Shown here: piece by piece, positions 32,542-43,722 of the stretch
How the letters are laid out: each line of letters starts with the position of its first letter
How positions within the stretch are numbered: position 1 is the first letter of the stretch
Assembly: GCA_963787185.1 (NCBI GenBank)
Contig: CAWBCC010000014.1
Span: forward strand, 868,001-932,000
DNA length: 64,000 nucleotides
Direction: 5' to 3'
Origin: JAJXZP01 sp963787185
GTDB taxonomy: Bacteria; Spirochaetota; Spirochaetia; Treponematales; Rectinemataceae
Notes under the pieces: generated by a model
Databases searched by the model: none
The model's input: only the letters and a program-made list of their open reading frames with translations
What the model was told of the DNA's origin: nothing
Translations under genes and position numbers: made by a program

Positions 32542-35340
32542 ATGGACAACAACGGTATGGCTGCCGTTCTCATTTCGACGCCGGACGCGGCCGAGAGGGC
32601 AATTTTGACCGCTGCGATCGATGCGGCCGGACTGAGGCCAGTATCGACGCTGAAAGCCGAGTCTTCGGAGGCGAACGAAAAGGCCAAGGCTCTGGACGCC
32701 GCCCTCCGGGCCGAGGCGGCGGATTTTCTGCTCGTGGATGCCGCACGGTGGACCGAGATTCGCGATCTATTGCCTCTGCCGCCGCGCTCCTACCTAGTCG
32801 TTCTCATCCTCTCGCCCGAGAAGGAGGGGAACGCCCTCGCCATGCTCGAGGCCGGAGCATTCGACTACCTGCTCCGGGGCGGCAAACTCTGGGGCGAACG
32901 CGTCGGCGGGTACTTCCGGGCCCTGGCCGCGCTCAAACGGCGCTTTCTGGGAGCCTTCACTACCCTGGAACGCCGCTACGAGAATCTTGTGCATTCTCTT
33001 CCCGATATCGTGTACGAACTCGACGACGAGGGCCGTTTCACCTTCATCAACAACTCGGTGCGGCTGCTCGGCTACGATCCGGCGGATCTGGTGGGCAGGC
33101 ATTTTTCGGTTCTCCTCAACGAGGAAGACGCGGCCGTCGTGGATCGCCGGACCGTCCTCGAGCTTTTCAAAGGTTCTCGAACCGGACCGGTGCTCAGTCC
33201 GAAGCTTTTCAACGAACGCCGTGCTATCGACAGACGGACCGAAAACCTCGAGGTTCGACTCCGCCGCAAACCGGGAGGGCGTTCCGGTTCCGACGACATG
33301 ATCGTCACGGTGATCTCGTACGGAGAGGTGTCCGCAGCGGGAGAATACGCTCACTCGGGCGGGGCGCCGTCCTTTGTCGGCTCGGTCGGGGTCATACGCG
33401 ACATAACGTTGCGGCGCAAGTCCGAGGAGATGCTGCGCGAATTGTACCAGGCCGTGGACCAGTTCACGGCCGGAGTTCTGGTCGCAGACCGCAATTTTCG
33501 CGTGGAGTACGTGAATCCTACTTTTTTCCGAATTTCCGGGCTCGCTCCGCCGGATGTGCTCGGGGCCGAACTCTATTCGTTTTTCGACGTTCCCGAACCG
33601 CGGGCGGAGGAATTTCGCTCCCTCGTGCGCGGCGGCTTCGACGTTCGCGACGAAGTGCGCCTGAAAAGGTTGGGCGAATCGACGGCGCCGCGGAGCGCCG
33701 AGGCGCAGCGGGAAACGGCCGGAAAGGCCGACAGCCGGGACCTCGGTGGAAGCTGGACGGCGATTCACGCTTCTCCGGTCCGCTCCCCCGCGGGCAGCAT
33801 CACTCACGCGATCCTGATATGCGAAGACATCAGCCAGCGCAAGGCGATGGAGGAGCTCGTCGCCATGGCGCGCGACGAAGCCGAGAGGGCCAACAAGGCC
33901 AAGAGCGATTTTCTCGCCTCCATGAGCCACGAACTCAAAAGCCCCGTCGCGAGCGTGCTCGCCGCGGCCCGTCTCATCGAAATGGGTAGCCCCGAACCGG
34001 AGCGCCGCGCCTCCGCGATCATAGCGAGCGCCCAGGGCCTGCTCGAGGTACTGGGCGACATTCTGGATTTCGTGCGTTTCGAGACCGGCACGGGAACGGT
34101 GAGAAAATACGCTTTTTCCCTCGCCTCCTTCGTGGCCCGCGTCTGCGAACCCATACGTTCGGCCGCGGCCGCCAAAGGGCTGGACTTCATTCTCGGGAAT
34201 ATTCCCGAGGGGACGATACTCTCCGATCCCGATCGACTCGAGAGAGCCGTCGCGGCCCTGCTCGACAATGCTCTTTCCTTCACCGAAAAGGGATTCATCC
34301 GCGTCGATGCTGCGATAGAGCAACGAGCCGGCAACGTCCCTCACCTCGTGCTCACCGTCGCGGACTCGGGCGCCGGCATCGCGCCCGAGGATCAGGGAAG
34401 AATATTTTCGCCCTTCGTCCAACTTGCGTCGCCCTATACGAAGCGCGGCGGGGCGGGGATCGGCCTTTCCCTGGCGCGGAATATCGTGCGGGCGCTCGGA
34501 GGCGAAATTCGCCTGCAAAGCGAGATTGCCAAGGGCTCCGCGTTCACCATCCTGGTTCCCGTCGGGGAGCCCGTACAGCCCGCACAGCCCGTTTCGGGGC
34601 CGAGACGCGCCTACCGCCTCCTCGTGGTCGACGACAACGAAGTCAACCTCGAGTACATGTCCACCATCCTCTCCAACGCGGGGCATCGCGTTGACACCGC
34701 CTCCAGCGGAGCCGAGGCGCTCCGCCTCCTCGAGGAGCGGCCCCCCGACGCCGCCGTTCTGGACATCCAGATGCCCGGCATGAGCGGTATCGAACTGGGG
34801 CGCAAGGTGCGAGGCTACTCGGGCAACCGCTACGATCCCAATCTTCCCCTCGTCGCCTTGACCGCTTTCGATTCGGACGAGGTGTCGCGATCGGGCGTCG
34901 AATTCGATGCCGTTTTCGCCAAGCCCGTCGATGTCGCCAAGCTGCTGTCACGGATCGACGAGACGGTGGACAGCCGTGAACGGCTCGATTCCGGACCGTA
35001 CGGAGCGCTTTGGTCGGGGCGGGGCAAAGAACTCGGAGCCGCGCTCTCGGCGGCCGATCGGGATGTTCCCCGGCTTCTCGGAGAGGTCGGCGCGGCGGCG
35101 GAAGCCGGTAATTCGGAGCTGGTCCGCGAACTCGTCCGCGAGCTCGACTCGCTTTTCTCGCGGCTGGCGGTCGAACGCGCAGGCGCTTCCCTCAGGCGGC
35201 TCGTTCTGGCCCTCGCCGACGAAGACAGTGCGGTGGTCCGCAGCCGTGCGACGCGTCTCGCGGCGGCCTGGGCGGCTCTCCGTGCAGAACTCGGGCGATC
35301 GGCCGAAGGCGCCGAAACCGGCGACAAGGGCACGGTTTAG
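32542..35340 (+). CDS. Hybrid histidine kinase (PAS-PAS-HisKA-HATPase-REC)
   Basis: This 932-residue protein has no membrane segment. The first ~115 residues look like a receiver-like fold lacking the usual acidic triad. Then come PAS domains (YENLVHSLPDIVYELDDEG and a second near 310-360). HisKA has FLASMSHELKSPVASV with the phospho-His, followed by HATPase with LLDNALSFTEKG, DSGAGI, and GAGIGLSLA. A receiver follows (LLVVDDNEVNL, VLDIQMPGMSG) and a helical C-terminal part like an HPt-like tail. It should sense a cytoplasmic signal via PAS. It is followed immediately (no gap) by a CheY-like gene, its likely partner. Confidence 0.9.
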   Translation: MDNNGMAAVLISTPDAAERAILTAAIDAAGLRPVSTLKAESSEANEKAKALDAALRAEAADFLLVDAARWTEIRDLLPLPPRSYLVVLILSPEKEGNALAMLEAGAFDYLLRGGKLWGERVGGYFRALAALKRRFLGAFTTLERRYENLVHSLPDIVYELDDEGRFTFINNSVRLLGYDPADLVGRHFSVLLNEEDAAVVDRRTVLELFKGSRTGPVLSPKLFNERRAIDRRTENLEVRLRRKPGGRSGSDDMIVTVISYGEVSAAGEYAHSGGAPSFVGSVGVIRDITLRRKSEEMLRELYQAVDQFTAGVLVADRNFRVEYVNPTFFRISGLAPPDVLGAELYSFFDVPEPRAEEFRSLVRGGFDVRDEVRLKRLGESTAPRSAEAQRETAGKADSRDLGGSWTAIHASPVRSPAGSITHAILICEDISQRKAMEELVAMARDEAERANKAKSDFLASMSHELKSPVASVLAAARLIEMGSPEPERRASAIIASAQGLLEVLGDILDFVRFETGTGTVRKYAFSLASFVARVCEPIRSAAAAKGLDFILGNIPEGTILSDPDRLERAVAALLDNALSFTEKGFIRVDAAIEQRAGNVPHLVLTVADSGAGIAPEDQGRIFSPFVQLASPYTKRGGAGIGLSLARNIVRALGGEIRLQSEIAKGSAFTILVPVGEPVQPAQPVSGPRRAYRLLVVDDNEVNLEYMSTILSNAGHRVDTASSGAEALRLLEERPPDAAVLDIQMPGMSGIELGRKVRGYSGNRYDPNLPLVALTAFDSDEVSRSGVEFDAVFAKPVDVAKLLSRIDETVDSRERLDSGPYGALWSGRGKELGAALSAADRDVPRLLGEVGAAAEAGNSELVRELVRELDSLFSRLAVERAGASLRRLVLALADEDSAVVRSRATRLAAAWAALRAELGRSAEGAETGDKGTV

Positions 35341-35641
35341 GTGCGCCGCGTGCTCGTCGTGGACGACGATCCGCAGAACAGGGATATCCTCCGGCGCCTC
35401 ATCGAACGCCTCGGGGCCGAGGTCTTCACGGCCCGGGACGGCCTCGACGCCCTGAGATTGTTTGTCGATCGGGCCTTCGATATCGTGTTTCTCGATCTTT
35501 CCATGCCCGGTGTGGACGGTTACGCCGCGGCCAGGGCCATGCGCTCCTTCGAAGCGGAGAAAGGACGGCCCCGCGTGCCGATTGTGGCTCTTTCCGGCGT
35601 GGATGACGATCCGTCGATACTTGAAGCCGGCATAGACGATT

Positions 35642-37704
<2,063 letters not shown>

Positions 37705-37708
<4 letters not shown>

Positions 37709-38142
37709 AGGGGGCCTTCCGAAGGGCTGCGCGACCGTTCGGCCGTGTGTTCGAGACCGAGCCGCAGGAGGGAGGCTACGTGGGGATCGTCCAAAGAGTA
37801 GAAGACGGTCTTGCCCGCGCGGCGGCTGCGGACGAGGCGGGCTGAGCGCAGAAGCGCGAGTTGGTGGCTGATCGCCGACTGGCTGCCTCCTGTCAGGGCT
37901 GCGAGATCGCAGACACAGAGCTCCGAGGCGTCTAGCGCGAAGAGTATCTTTAGGCGGCCGGTGTCGCCGAAAACCTTCATGAGCTCGGCCAGGGAAGCGA
38001 GGCCCTGGGGGAGGGGAAGGTTCCGTCTGGCGACCTCCAGGCCCGGAATATGAACCTGCGAGCAGCCGCAGATCTCGTCTGCAGGGGCCTTTGCAGGCTG
38101 GGAAACTTCGAGCGCGGCAAGTCCGAGCGAACTATCGGTCAT
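37705..38142 (-). CDS. ArsR/SmtB-family metal-responsive repressor
   Basis: This 145-residue winged-helix regulator has the alpha3N/alpha3 metal motif ELCVCDLAALTGGSQS, where ELCVCDL is typical of SmtB/CadC proteins, and an HTH QSAISHQLALLRSARLV. CGCS near residue 27 may add metal ligands as in CadC. It lies directly upstream of the P-type ATPase, overlapping by 4 bases, so the repressor and exporter form one unit. The palindrome at 38167-38186 fits its operator. When metal binds, the repressor leaves DNA and the exporter is made (family knowledge). Confidence 0.9.
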
Positions 38143-38166
38143 CGGTATCCTCTATTTCAAATGAAC

Positions 38167-38186
38167 ATATGAACAAATATTCATAT
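38167..38186 (-). promoter_or_regulatory. SmtB/CadC-type operator
   Basis: ATATGAA (38167-38173) and TTCATAT (38180-38186) form an inverted repeat with a 6-base centre, which includes the TGAA-N6-TTCA core known for SmtB/CzrA/CadC sites. A second half-site, ATGAACAT, lies at 38161. The spot, 25 bases before the repressor ATG, is inside the expected promoter. Confidence 0.75.
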
Positions 38187-38302
38187 AATATATACTGCCG
38201 CGCGCTCCTCGAGTCTATCCATCCAATCTCCTTCGAGGATAGGATTATTCGAGAAAACTAGGCCTTTTGAAACTGATTCGAAGCCAAGGAGAATGCGATC
38301 GC

Positions 38303-39772
38303 ATGGACAAGCTCGACAAAAGAACGAAAATCATAGCGACCTTGGGTCCGGCTTCCGGGACTCCCGAGACGGTGAAGGCCCTTCTGGCCGAGGGGGTGAA
38401 TGTCTTCAGACTGAACTTTTCGCACAGCAGCCCGGACGATGCCCGGGCCGCCATCGCGATGATCCGGGCGGCCCGCGCCGAGCTGAAAGTCCCCGCCGCG
38501 ATCATGGCGGACATAAAGGGGCCCGCCGTGCGAGTCTATGGCTATGCGGAGGCGCTGCCCATAGAGGCGGGCACGATCCTCCTCATCGAGTCCCGAGCGG
38601 CCGAAGGCATCGAGACACTCGTCTCGCCCGAGCCCTCGCGCATCTACACCAACCTTCCGAGCATCGACTCGCTCTGTGCGATAGGCCAGCGCGTGCTCCT
38701 CATGGATGGCTATTTTTCGGGCGAGGTCACCGCCAAGGGCGAGGGATACGTCTCGGTGCGCATCGGCAATCCGGGCTCTCTCCGGCCCAAGGCACACTTG
38801 ACCATACCTCACGTGGATTATCCGATTCCCTTCCTTTCGGACAAGGATATCCGCGATATAAGCTTCGCCGTGGAACAGGAAGTCGAGTACATCGCACTCT
38901 CCTTCGTCCGCGAAGCCACGGACATCGAGGAAGTGCGACGTCTCATCCAGCGTTCGAAGACCGTCTCGGGCAGGAAGAGCGCCTGCAAGCTTATCGGCAA
39001 GATCGAAAGCGCCAAGGGCCTCGCCAACGCCGACGAGATCGTCGCGGCGGCGGACGGAATCATGGTGGCCCGCGGAGACATGGGCGTCGAGATCGCCATA
39101 GAGAAGGTGCCTATAGCCCAGAAGCGGCTCATCCGCACCGGCTACCTCGCGGCCAAGCCCGTCATCACGGCGACGCAGATGCTGGAATCGATGATCGAAA
39201 GTCCCATGCCCACCCGCGCCGAGGCCAGCGATGTGGCCAACGCCTGCTTCGATTCCACGAGCGCAGTCATGCTGTCGGGCGAGACCGCCATAGGACGTTA
39301 CCCCCTGAAGGTGGTCGAAACGATGTGCAATATCATTCGCGAAGTCGAGTCGGCCTTCGATTACGCTGAATATCACAGGAGCATGCCGCCTCAGGTGCGG
39401 GCCGGCGATCTGCCGGCGATCATGTCGTACAACGCAGTGTCCGTCGCCTATGAATGCGATGCGGCCGCGATACTCGTACTCACGGAGACGGGGCATGCGG
39501 CGCGGCTCATTTCGCGGCTCAGACCGCGCATGCCCATATTCGCTTTCATGAAAGACGAGATCGTCTACCATCAGCTCGCGATGAACTGGGGGGTCTATCC
39601 CCTATTGCTCGAGCGCTCCATCGAGAGTCTCGATGCGATAGTGTCCGAAACGATCGAGAGCTGCAAATCCGCAGGTGCGCTCAAGAAGGGCGACCGAGTG
39701 GTGTTCGTCGCCGGTTTGCCGCTCGACAAGCAGGGTACGACCAACATGATCCGAGTGGAGACCGTCGGCTAG
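38303..39772 (+). CDS. pyk: Pyruvate kinase
   Basis: This 489-residue enzyme makes ATP from phosphoenolpyruvate in glycolysis. It begins MDKLDKRTKIIATLGPAS. Known motifs are FRLNFSHSSP, MADIKGPAVRV (normally DTKGPEIR), KLIGKIESAKGLANADEIV with the catalytic Lys, ARGDMGVEIAIEKVP, and TATQMLESMIESPMPTRAEA with the nucleotide/Mg site. The C-terminal allosteric domain ends at ~489. ATG 38303 is preferred over TTG 38267 because AAGGAG lies about 11 bases upstream. The 3' end overlaps the convergent oleate hydratase gene by 92 bases. Assignment is firm. Confidence 0.95.
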   Translation: MDKLDKRTKIIATLGPASGTPETVKALLAEGVNVFRLNFSHSSPDDARAAIAMIRAARAELKVPAAIMADIKGPAVRVYGYAEALPIEAGTILLIESRAAEGIETLVSPEPSRIYTNLPSIDSLCAIGQRVLLMDGYFSGEVTAKGEGYVSVRIGNPGSLRPKAHLTIPHVDYPIPFLSDKDIRDISFAVEQEVEYIALSFVREATDIEEVRRLIQRSKTVSGRKSACKLIGKIESAKGLANADEIVAAADGIMVARGDMGVEIAIEKVPIAQKRLIRTGYLAAKPVITATQMLESMIESPMPTRAEASDVANACFDSTSAVMLSGETAIGRYPLKVVETMCNIIREVESAFDYAEYHRSMPPQVRAGDLPAIMSYNAVSVAYECDAAAILVLTETGHAARLISRLRPRMPIFAFMKDEIVYHQLAMNWGVYPLLLERSIESLDAIVSETIESCKSAGALKKGDRVVFVAGLPLDKQGTTNMIRVETVG

Positions 39773-41402
39773 TCATGATGAAGTGGCCGCCCCGGCGGTA
39801 TGCGGTGCGGAGGGAGCCGAGCTTGACGCCCAGTCTTCGGTCATGGCGAGTGACGGGAGGGATCTTCCGGTCCAGGTCCAGAAGCCCGTAGACTGCCGTC
39901 TGCGCCGCGCGTACGGAGTATTCGACCGTGAACACGACGTCGTCCGGTATCTCGACGAACTGGCTTATGAAGCCGAGGTTGCGGGAGTTCTCGGGCACGG
40001 GCAGGGGTCGGTCGGAGCGCTGCCTGCGCTGGAACAGCGAGTCTATGAAGGGTAGCATGCAGGGGATGCAGTTCGCGCTCGCGAAGATCCGGTCGTACTC
40101 GAAACCGAGGTGTCCGCACAGCTCCCGGAGTATCTCTTCGCCACAGCAGTCCTTCATGGGCTTGGGCACGAAATCGCCGACGCGGTCGGGGAAGAGGGCG
40201 TAGCCCCAGAAGACTTGGACGCCCTCGCTCTGGCTCGCGAAGTGGGGCTGCCTGGCGAGGACCACGGACATGAGCCAGTTGGAATCCCGGAAGGTGACGA
40301 GGGCTCCGGTGCCGGCCTCGTTCCCCGAGAACTCCTCCATGCGGCGGAAGAAGCTCGGGTCGGCGAGGGTCACGGTGAAAGACTCCCAGGTCGACTCCGC
40401 GAGCCGATCGCAGAAGGGGGCGGGGTCGCCGAACTCGGGCCGTCCCTTCGCGAGCTTCTCCCAGAGCTGCCAGGAGCCTGAGTCCTCTTTGGTCCGCGGG
40501 GCCGGGGCAGAGGTCATGGAACCGAGGCTCGAGGCGTCCGTGATGCAGCCGTTCTGCACGAAGACGAGGTCGCCCTCGGCTACGTCGATCCGCTCCGAGG
40601 CGCCCGAGCGTTCGCAGAGTATGCCTTTGACGACCCACTCGCCGCCCTCCTTCGCAAGGTCGAGGTCGGTGACGCGGCAGCCGAAGACGAAGTCGACGCC
40701 CCGCTCCCGGAGCCAGGCTTCGAGGGGGCGCACGAGGGAGTCGTACTGGTTGTAGGGGGTGCGCGCCACTCCCGCGAGATTATGGATGCGGGGGAACTCG
40801 TGCATGAAGCGGATCATGTAACGCCTGAGCTCGGCCGCGCTGTGCCAGGTCTGGAAGGCGAAGGTGGTCGCCCACAGGTACCAGAAGTTGGTCTCGAAAA
40901 AAGGCGGGCTGAACCAGTCGCTGATCCGCGAGTCGCCCATCGCGTCCTCGTCCGCACGGGTGAGGCGCAGGAGCTCCATGCGATCGCGCCGCGAGAAGCC
41001 CATCGAGCGCACGTCGACCTTCTGCCGGTCGGCCGTCACGAGGCGGGCGCGGGCGTCGGTCTTGATGCGCCCGTTGAAGTCGAGGATTTCCTCGTAGACC
41101 GTCTTCCCCGGCGCCGCCAGGGAGGGTATCTCCTTGAAGAGCTCCCAAGTGCACTCGTAGGTGGGCAGGTTGAGCATGCGGCCGCCGCGGATCACGTAGC
41201 CGCGATCGGGGCTGCCGATCCCGTCACAGCTGCCGCCCGCGAGGGGCAATTCCTCGAGAATGGTGATGCCGCCGCCGCTCAGGCCGCCGTCCCGTATCAG
41301 GAAGGCCGCGCCGGCGAGCGAGCCTATGCCGCCCCCGACGAAAGTGGCCTTCGTCCGCTTCGGGTCGCGGCCCGAAGCCATGATAGTGTCCTTCTTCGCC
41401 AT
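39681..41402 (-). CDS. ohyA: Oleate hydratase
   Basis: This 573-residue FAD-dependent enzyme adds water to the cis-9 double bond of oleic acid and related fatty acids. The FAD fold is VGGGIGSLAGAAFL. Family blocks include RGGRMLNLPTYECTWELF (the enzyme's loop with the catalytic Glu in other members), TTFAFQTWHSAAELRRY, and TPYNQYDSLVRPL with the active-site Tyr, plus the QNGCITDASSLGS stretch. The start ATG 41402 has GGGAGGA upstream; an upstream in-frame ATG at 41462 is weaker. The last ~35 residues are antisense to the pyk end and are likely not conserved. A TetR gene lies divergent upstream. It fits fatty acid detoxification. Confidence 0.9.
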   Translation of the reverse strand: MAKKDTIMASGRDPKRTKATFVGGGIGSLAGAAFLIRDGGLSGGGITILEELPLAGGSCDGIGSPDRGYVIRGGRMLNLPTYECTWELFKEIPSLAAPGKTVYEEILDFNGRIKTDARARLVTADRQKVDVRSMGFSRRDRMELLRLTRADEDAMGDSRISDWFSPPFFETNFWYLWATTFAFQTWHSAAELRRYMIRFMHEFPRIHNLAGVARTPYNQYDSLVRPLEAWLRERGVDFVFGCRVTDLDLAKEGGEWVVKGILCERSGASERIDVAEGDLVFVQNGCITDASSLGSMTSAPAPRTKEDSGSWQLWEKLAKGRPEFGDPAPFCDRLAESTWESFTVTLADPSFFRRMEEFSGNEAGTGALVTFRDSNWLMSVVLARQPHFASQSEGVQVFWGYALFPDRVGDFVPKPMKDCCGEEILRELCGHLGFEYDRIFASANCIPCMLPFIDSLFQRRQRSDRPLPVPENSRNLGFISQFVEIPDDVVFTVEYSVRAAQTAVYGLLDLDRKIPPVTRHDRRLGVKLGSLRTAYRRGGHFIMTSRRSPLGSCWSYPACRAANRRRTPLGRPS

Positions 41403-41638
41403 CTGCGAATCCTCCCGAGGGGGCGGTGAGCCCGATCGCCGATCCGTCTCCTTCGGGCACAAGCTAGGGAAAGAGAAAAGGATATGCTATGATCAGATTG
41501 ATGGATCTGTCGGAAAATTGGACGGCTCCGCGCATTTGTCTAGAAGGGGACGTAGGGCGCCGTGCCCCACGAGGTTGTCGAAGATGTCCGATGCCCTGAT
41601 CACGAAGCGAGCGATCTTCGGCTTCTCTCAAGCGTCTC

Positions 41639-42199
41639 ATGGAGAAGGTGCCCCTCGCCAGGATCACCGTCCGCGATATCGTCGAGGACTGCGGTCTCAA
41701 CCGCCAGACCTTCTACTACCATTTCCGCGACAAGTACGAGCTCGTCAACTGGATCTACCGCACCGAGGCCATAGAGAGCATCGCCGACCTCCGCGATTAC
41801 GGGCATTGGACGGTGGGCATAGAGCGGGTCTTCGCCTACCTCCTCGAGAATCGCGGCTTCTACGTGAACGCCCTGAACACCCCGGGGCAGAACTCCTTCG
41901 ACGGCTTCCTCTTCGAGGCGACCCGGCTCCTCATCCGGGGAGTCGCGGACGAGGTGGCCTCCGGCCTCGACGTGCCGGAAGAGGACAGAGTCTTCATATC
42001 GGACTTCTACGCCTTCGCCTTCGTCGGCATCGCCGTGCGCTGGGTCAAGTCGGGCATGGGGGAGCCGGCAAAGACCATCACGGACAAGATAGCCGCCATC
42101 GTCGACGGCAGCATGCGCCGCGCCCTCGAAAAGCGTGCCCGCGACCGAGAGCCCAGGCGCCTCACCGCTCGTACATCTCGGGACGGCGATCGACGATGA
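41639..42199 (+). CDS. TetR-family regulator with a frameshifted start
   Basis: The 186-residue frame starts at ATG 41639 with EKVPLARITVRDIVEDCGLN and has the full HTH (DCGLNRQTFYYHFRDKYELV). The true N-terminus is probably upstream: ATG 41584 in another frame reads MSDALITKRAIFGF, and dropping one base within 41621-41630 joins it to LKRLMEKVPLAR, giving an ordinary TetR start. The gene thus seems to carry a one-base insertion near a TCTCTC tract, by error or mutation. The ligand-binding part (DhaS-like TetR family) is intact. It is divergent from ohyA with 236 bases between the ATGs, so it likely regulates that gene. Its end overlaps the nitrilase gene by 38 bases. Confidence 0.75.
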   Translation: MEKVPLARITVRDIVEDCGLNRQTFYYHFRDKYELVNWIYRTEAIESIADLRDYGHWTVGIERVFAYLLENRGFYVNALNTPGQNSFDGFLFEATRLLIRGVADEVASGLDVPEEDRVFISDFYAFAFVGIAVRWVKSGMGEPAKTITDKIAAIVDGSMRRALEKRARDREPRRLTARTSRDGDRR

Positions 42200-42950
42200 T
42201 ATCGTTCAACTCGCCGAGGCGCTTGTTCCTCGCGCGCCCGGGATCGATGTCGACGACCGCCACGCCCGGCCCGTCGGCGGGAAGCCGGGCGAGGTAGCCG
42301 CCGTCGGGGTCCACGAGGACACTCTCTCCCGTGAACTCGAGGCGGCGGCCCGACCTGGCCTCCGTACCGACGCGGTTGGCCGTCGCCACGAACACGCGGT
42401 TTTCGACGGCCCGCGCGAAGTCGGCGCGCTGGCAGAAGGGAAGCACCAGGTTCGAGCAGTGCGCCACGAGGTCGGCGCCGCGGAGGGCGAGAGTGCGGAA
42501 ACTCTCGGGGAAGATCCAGTCGAAGCAGATGGCGGGCCCTATCCGCATGCCCCGGAACTCCTCGACGAAGAAGCCCGTGTCGCCGGGGTCGAAGCAGAGC
42601 TTTTCCCGCGCGAAGAGGTGGGTCTTGCGGTAGACCCGGCGCCTTCCGTCCGGAAGGGCGAGCATGGCCGAATTGTAGAGGGCTCCGCCCGATGTCGATT
42701 CCGCGAATCCGAAGACGAGGCCCGCGCCGGACGCGGCGGCCGCATCGGCCAGCGCGCGGACCCGGGGGCCCGCCGCCTCGTCGGCAAGAGCTTGCGCCTC
42801 CTTTCTGTCGTCGAAGTCGTATCCCGAAAGACAGAGCTCGGGGAGGACGAAAAAGTCGGCCGCGGCGCCGGCCAGGAGGGACAGTATCCGCTCGAGGTTG
42901 CCGTCACGGTCCCCGAAGACGGGTTCGGTTTGAACGATGGCTACACGCAT
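42162..42950 (-). CDS. Nitrilase/carbon-nitrogen hydrolase
   Basis: This 262-residue protein has the nitrilase-superfamily triad: Glu in VLPELCLSGYDF, Lys in YRKTHLFA, and Cys in AICFDWIFPE. The second Glu region is also present. It hydrolyses amides or nitriles; the substrate cannot be read from the sequence. The length is typical of the single-domain amidase branch. It is convergent with the TetR gene and divergent from the nucleoside kinase (73 bases apart). Confidence 0.85.
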   Translation of the reverse strand: MRVAIVQTEPVFGDRDGNLERILSLLAGAAADFFVLPELCLSGYDFDDRKEAQALADEAAGPRVRALADAAAASGAGLVFGFAESTSGGALYNSAMLALPDGRRRVYRKTHLFAREKLCFDPGDTGFFVEEFRGMRIGPAICFDWIFPESFRTLALRGADLVAHCSNLVLPFCQRADFARAVENRVFVATANRVGTEARSGRRLEFTGESVLVDPDGGYLARLPADGPGVAVVDIDPGRARNKRLGELNDIIVDRRPEMYER

Positions 42951-43023
42951 TCCTCGAGTATAGCTCCGAAAGTGCCATCTTGCTTCCCGCGACGAGTGTG
43001 CTTATGCTCCTCTCGGATTCCGA

Positions 43024-43668
43024 ATGAAGAAGTACATAGTCTTGGCGGGCAACATCGGCGCCGGCAAGTCCACATTGGTGGGACTCCTCTCGGCGCGTCT
43101 CGGCTTTACGCCCTACTACGAGCCGGTCGCCGAGAATCCCTTCCTCCACGACTTCTACACGGACATGAGGCGCTGGGCCTTCAATTCGCAGGTGTTCTTC
43201 CTCACGCATCGTGTCCGCTCCCACCGCGCCCTCATGGAGGATCCGCACTCGGTCGTCCAGGACCGTTCCCTCTACGAGGATGCCGAGGTCTTCGCGCGCA
43301 ACCTCCACGAGCGCGGCGACATGAGCGACCGCGACTGGGACAGCTACAGCGAGCTCTACCGGACCCTTTGCGACCTTCTGCCCGCTCCGGATCTCGTCGT
43401 CTACCTCCGCGCTGCGCTGCCCACGCTGCGCGCCCGCATCGCCAAGCGCGGGCGCGAATTCGAGGCCGGCATAAGCGACGAATACCTCGATTCGCTCAAC
43501 GCGCTCTACGAGTCCTGGATCGAGTCCTTCACCCTCGCTCCCGTGCTCGTCGTTCCGAGCGACCGCCTCGACTTCGTCGCCGAATCGCGCGACTTCGAGG
43601 CCATTGCGGCCGGCGTCGAGGATCGGCTCAGGGACAGACAGGGAGTGCTTTTTCCCGTCGGCATGTAG
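43024..43668 (+). CDS. Deoxynucleoside kinase
   Basis: This 214-residue dNK family kinase (dGK/dAK type) has the P-loop VLAGNIGAGKSTL at the start. Further motifs are YYEPVAENPFLHDFY, the DRS motif in VVQDRSLYEDA, and the lid Arg region ARIAKRGREFE. It phosphorylates deoxynucleosides for nucleotide salvage in the cytosol. Which base it prefers is not certain. It lies 54 bases before aroC on the same strand. Confidence 0.9.
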   Translation: MKKYIVLAGNIGAGKSTLVGLLSARLGFTPYYEPVAENPFLHDFYTDMRRWAFNSQVFFLTHRVRSHRALMEDPHSVVQDRSLYEDAEVFARNLHERGDMSDRDWDSYSELYRTLCDLLPAPDLVVYLRAALPTLRARIAKRGREFEAGISDEYLDSLNALYESWIESFTLAPVLVVPSDRLDFVAESRDFEAIAAGVEDRLRDRQGVLFPVGM

Positions 43669-43722
43669 CGGTTCTCGCCCTAAGGGCCCGCTTGTGATAT
43701 CCTGCCGGCTACGGGGGGCGGT

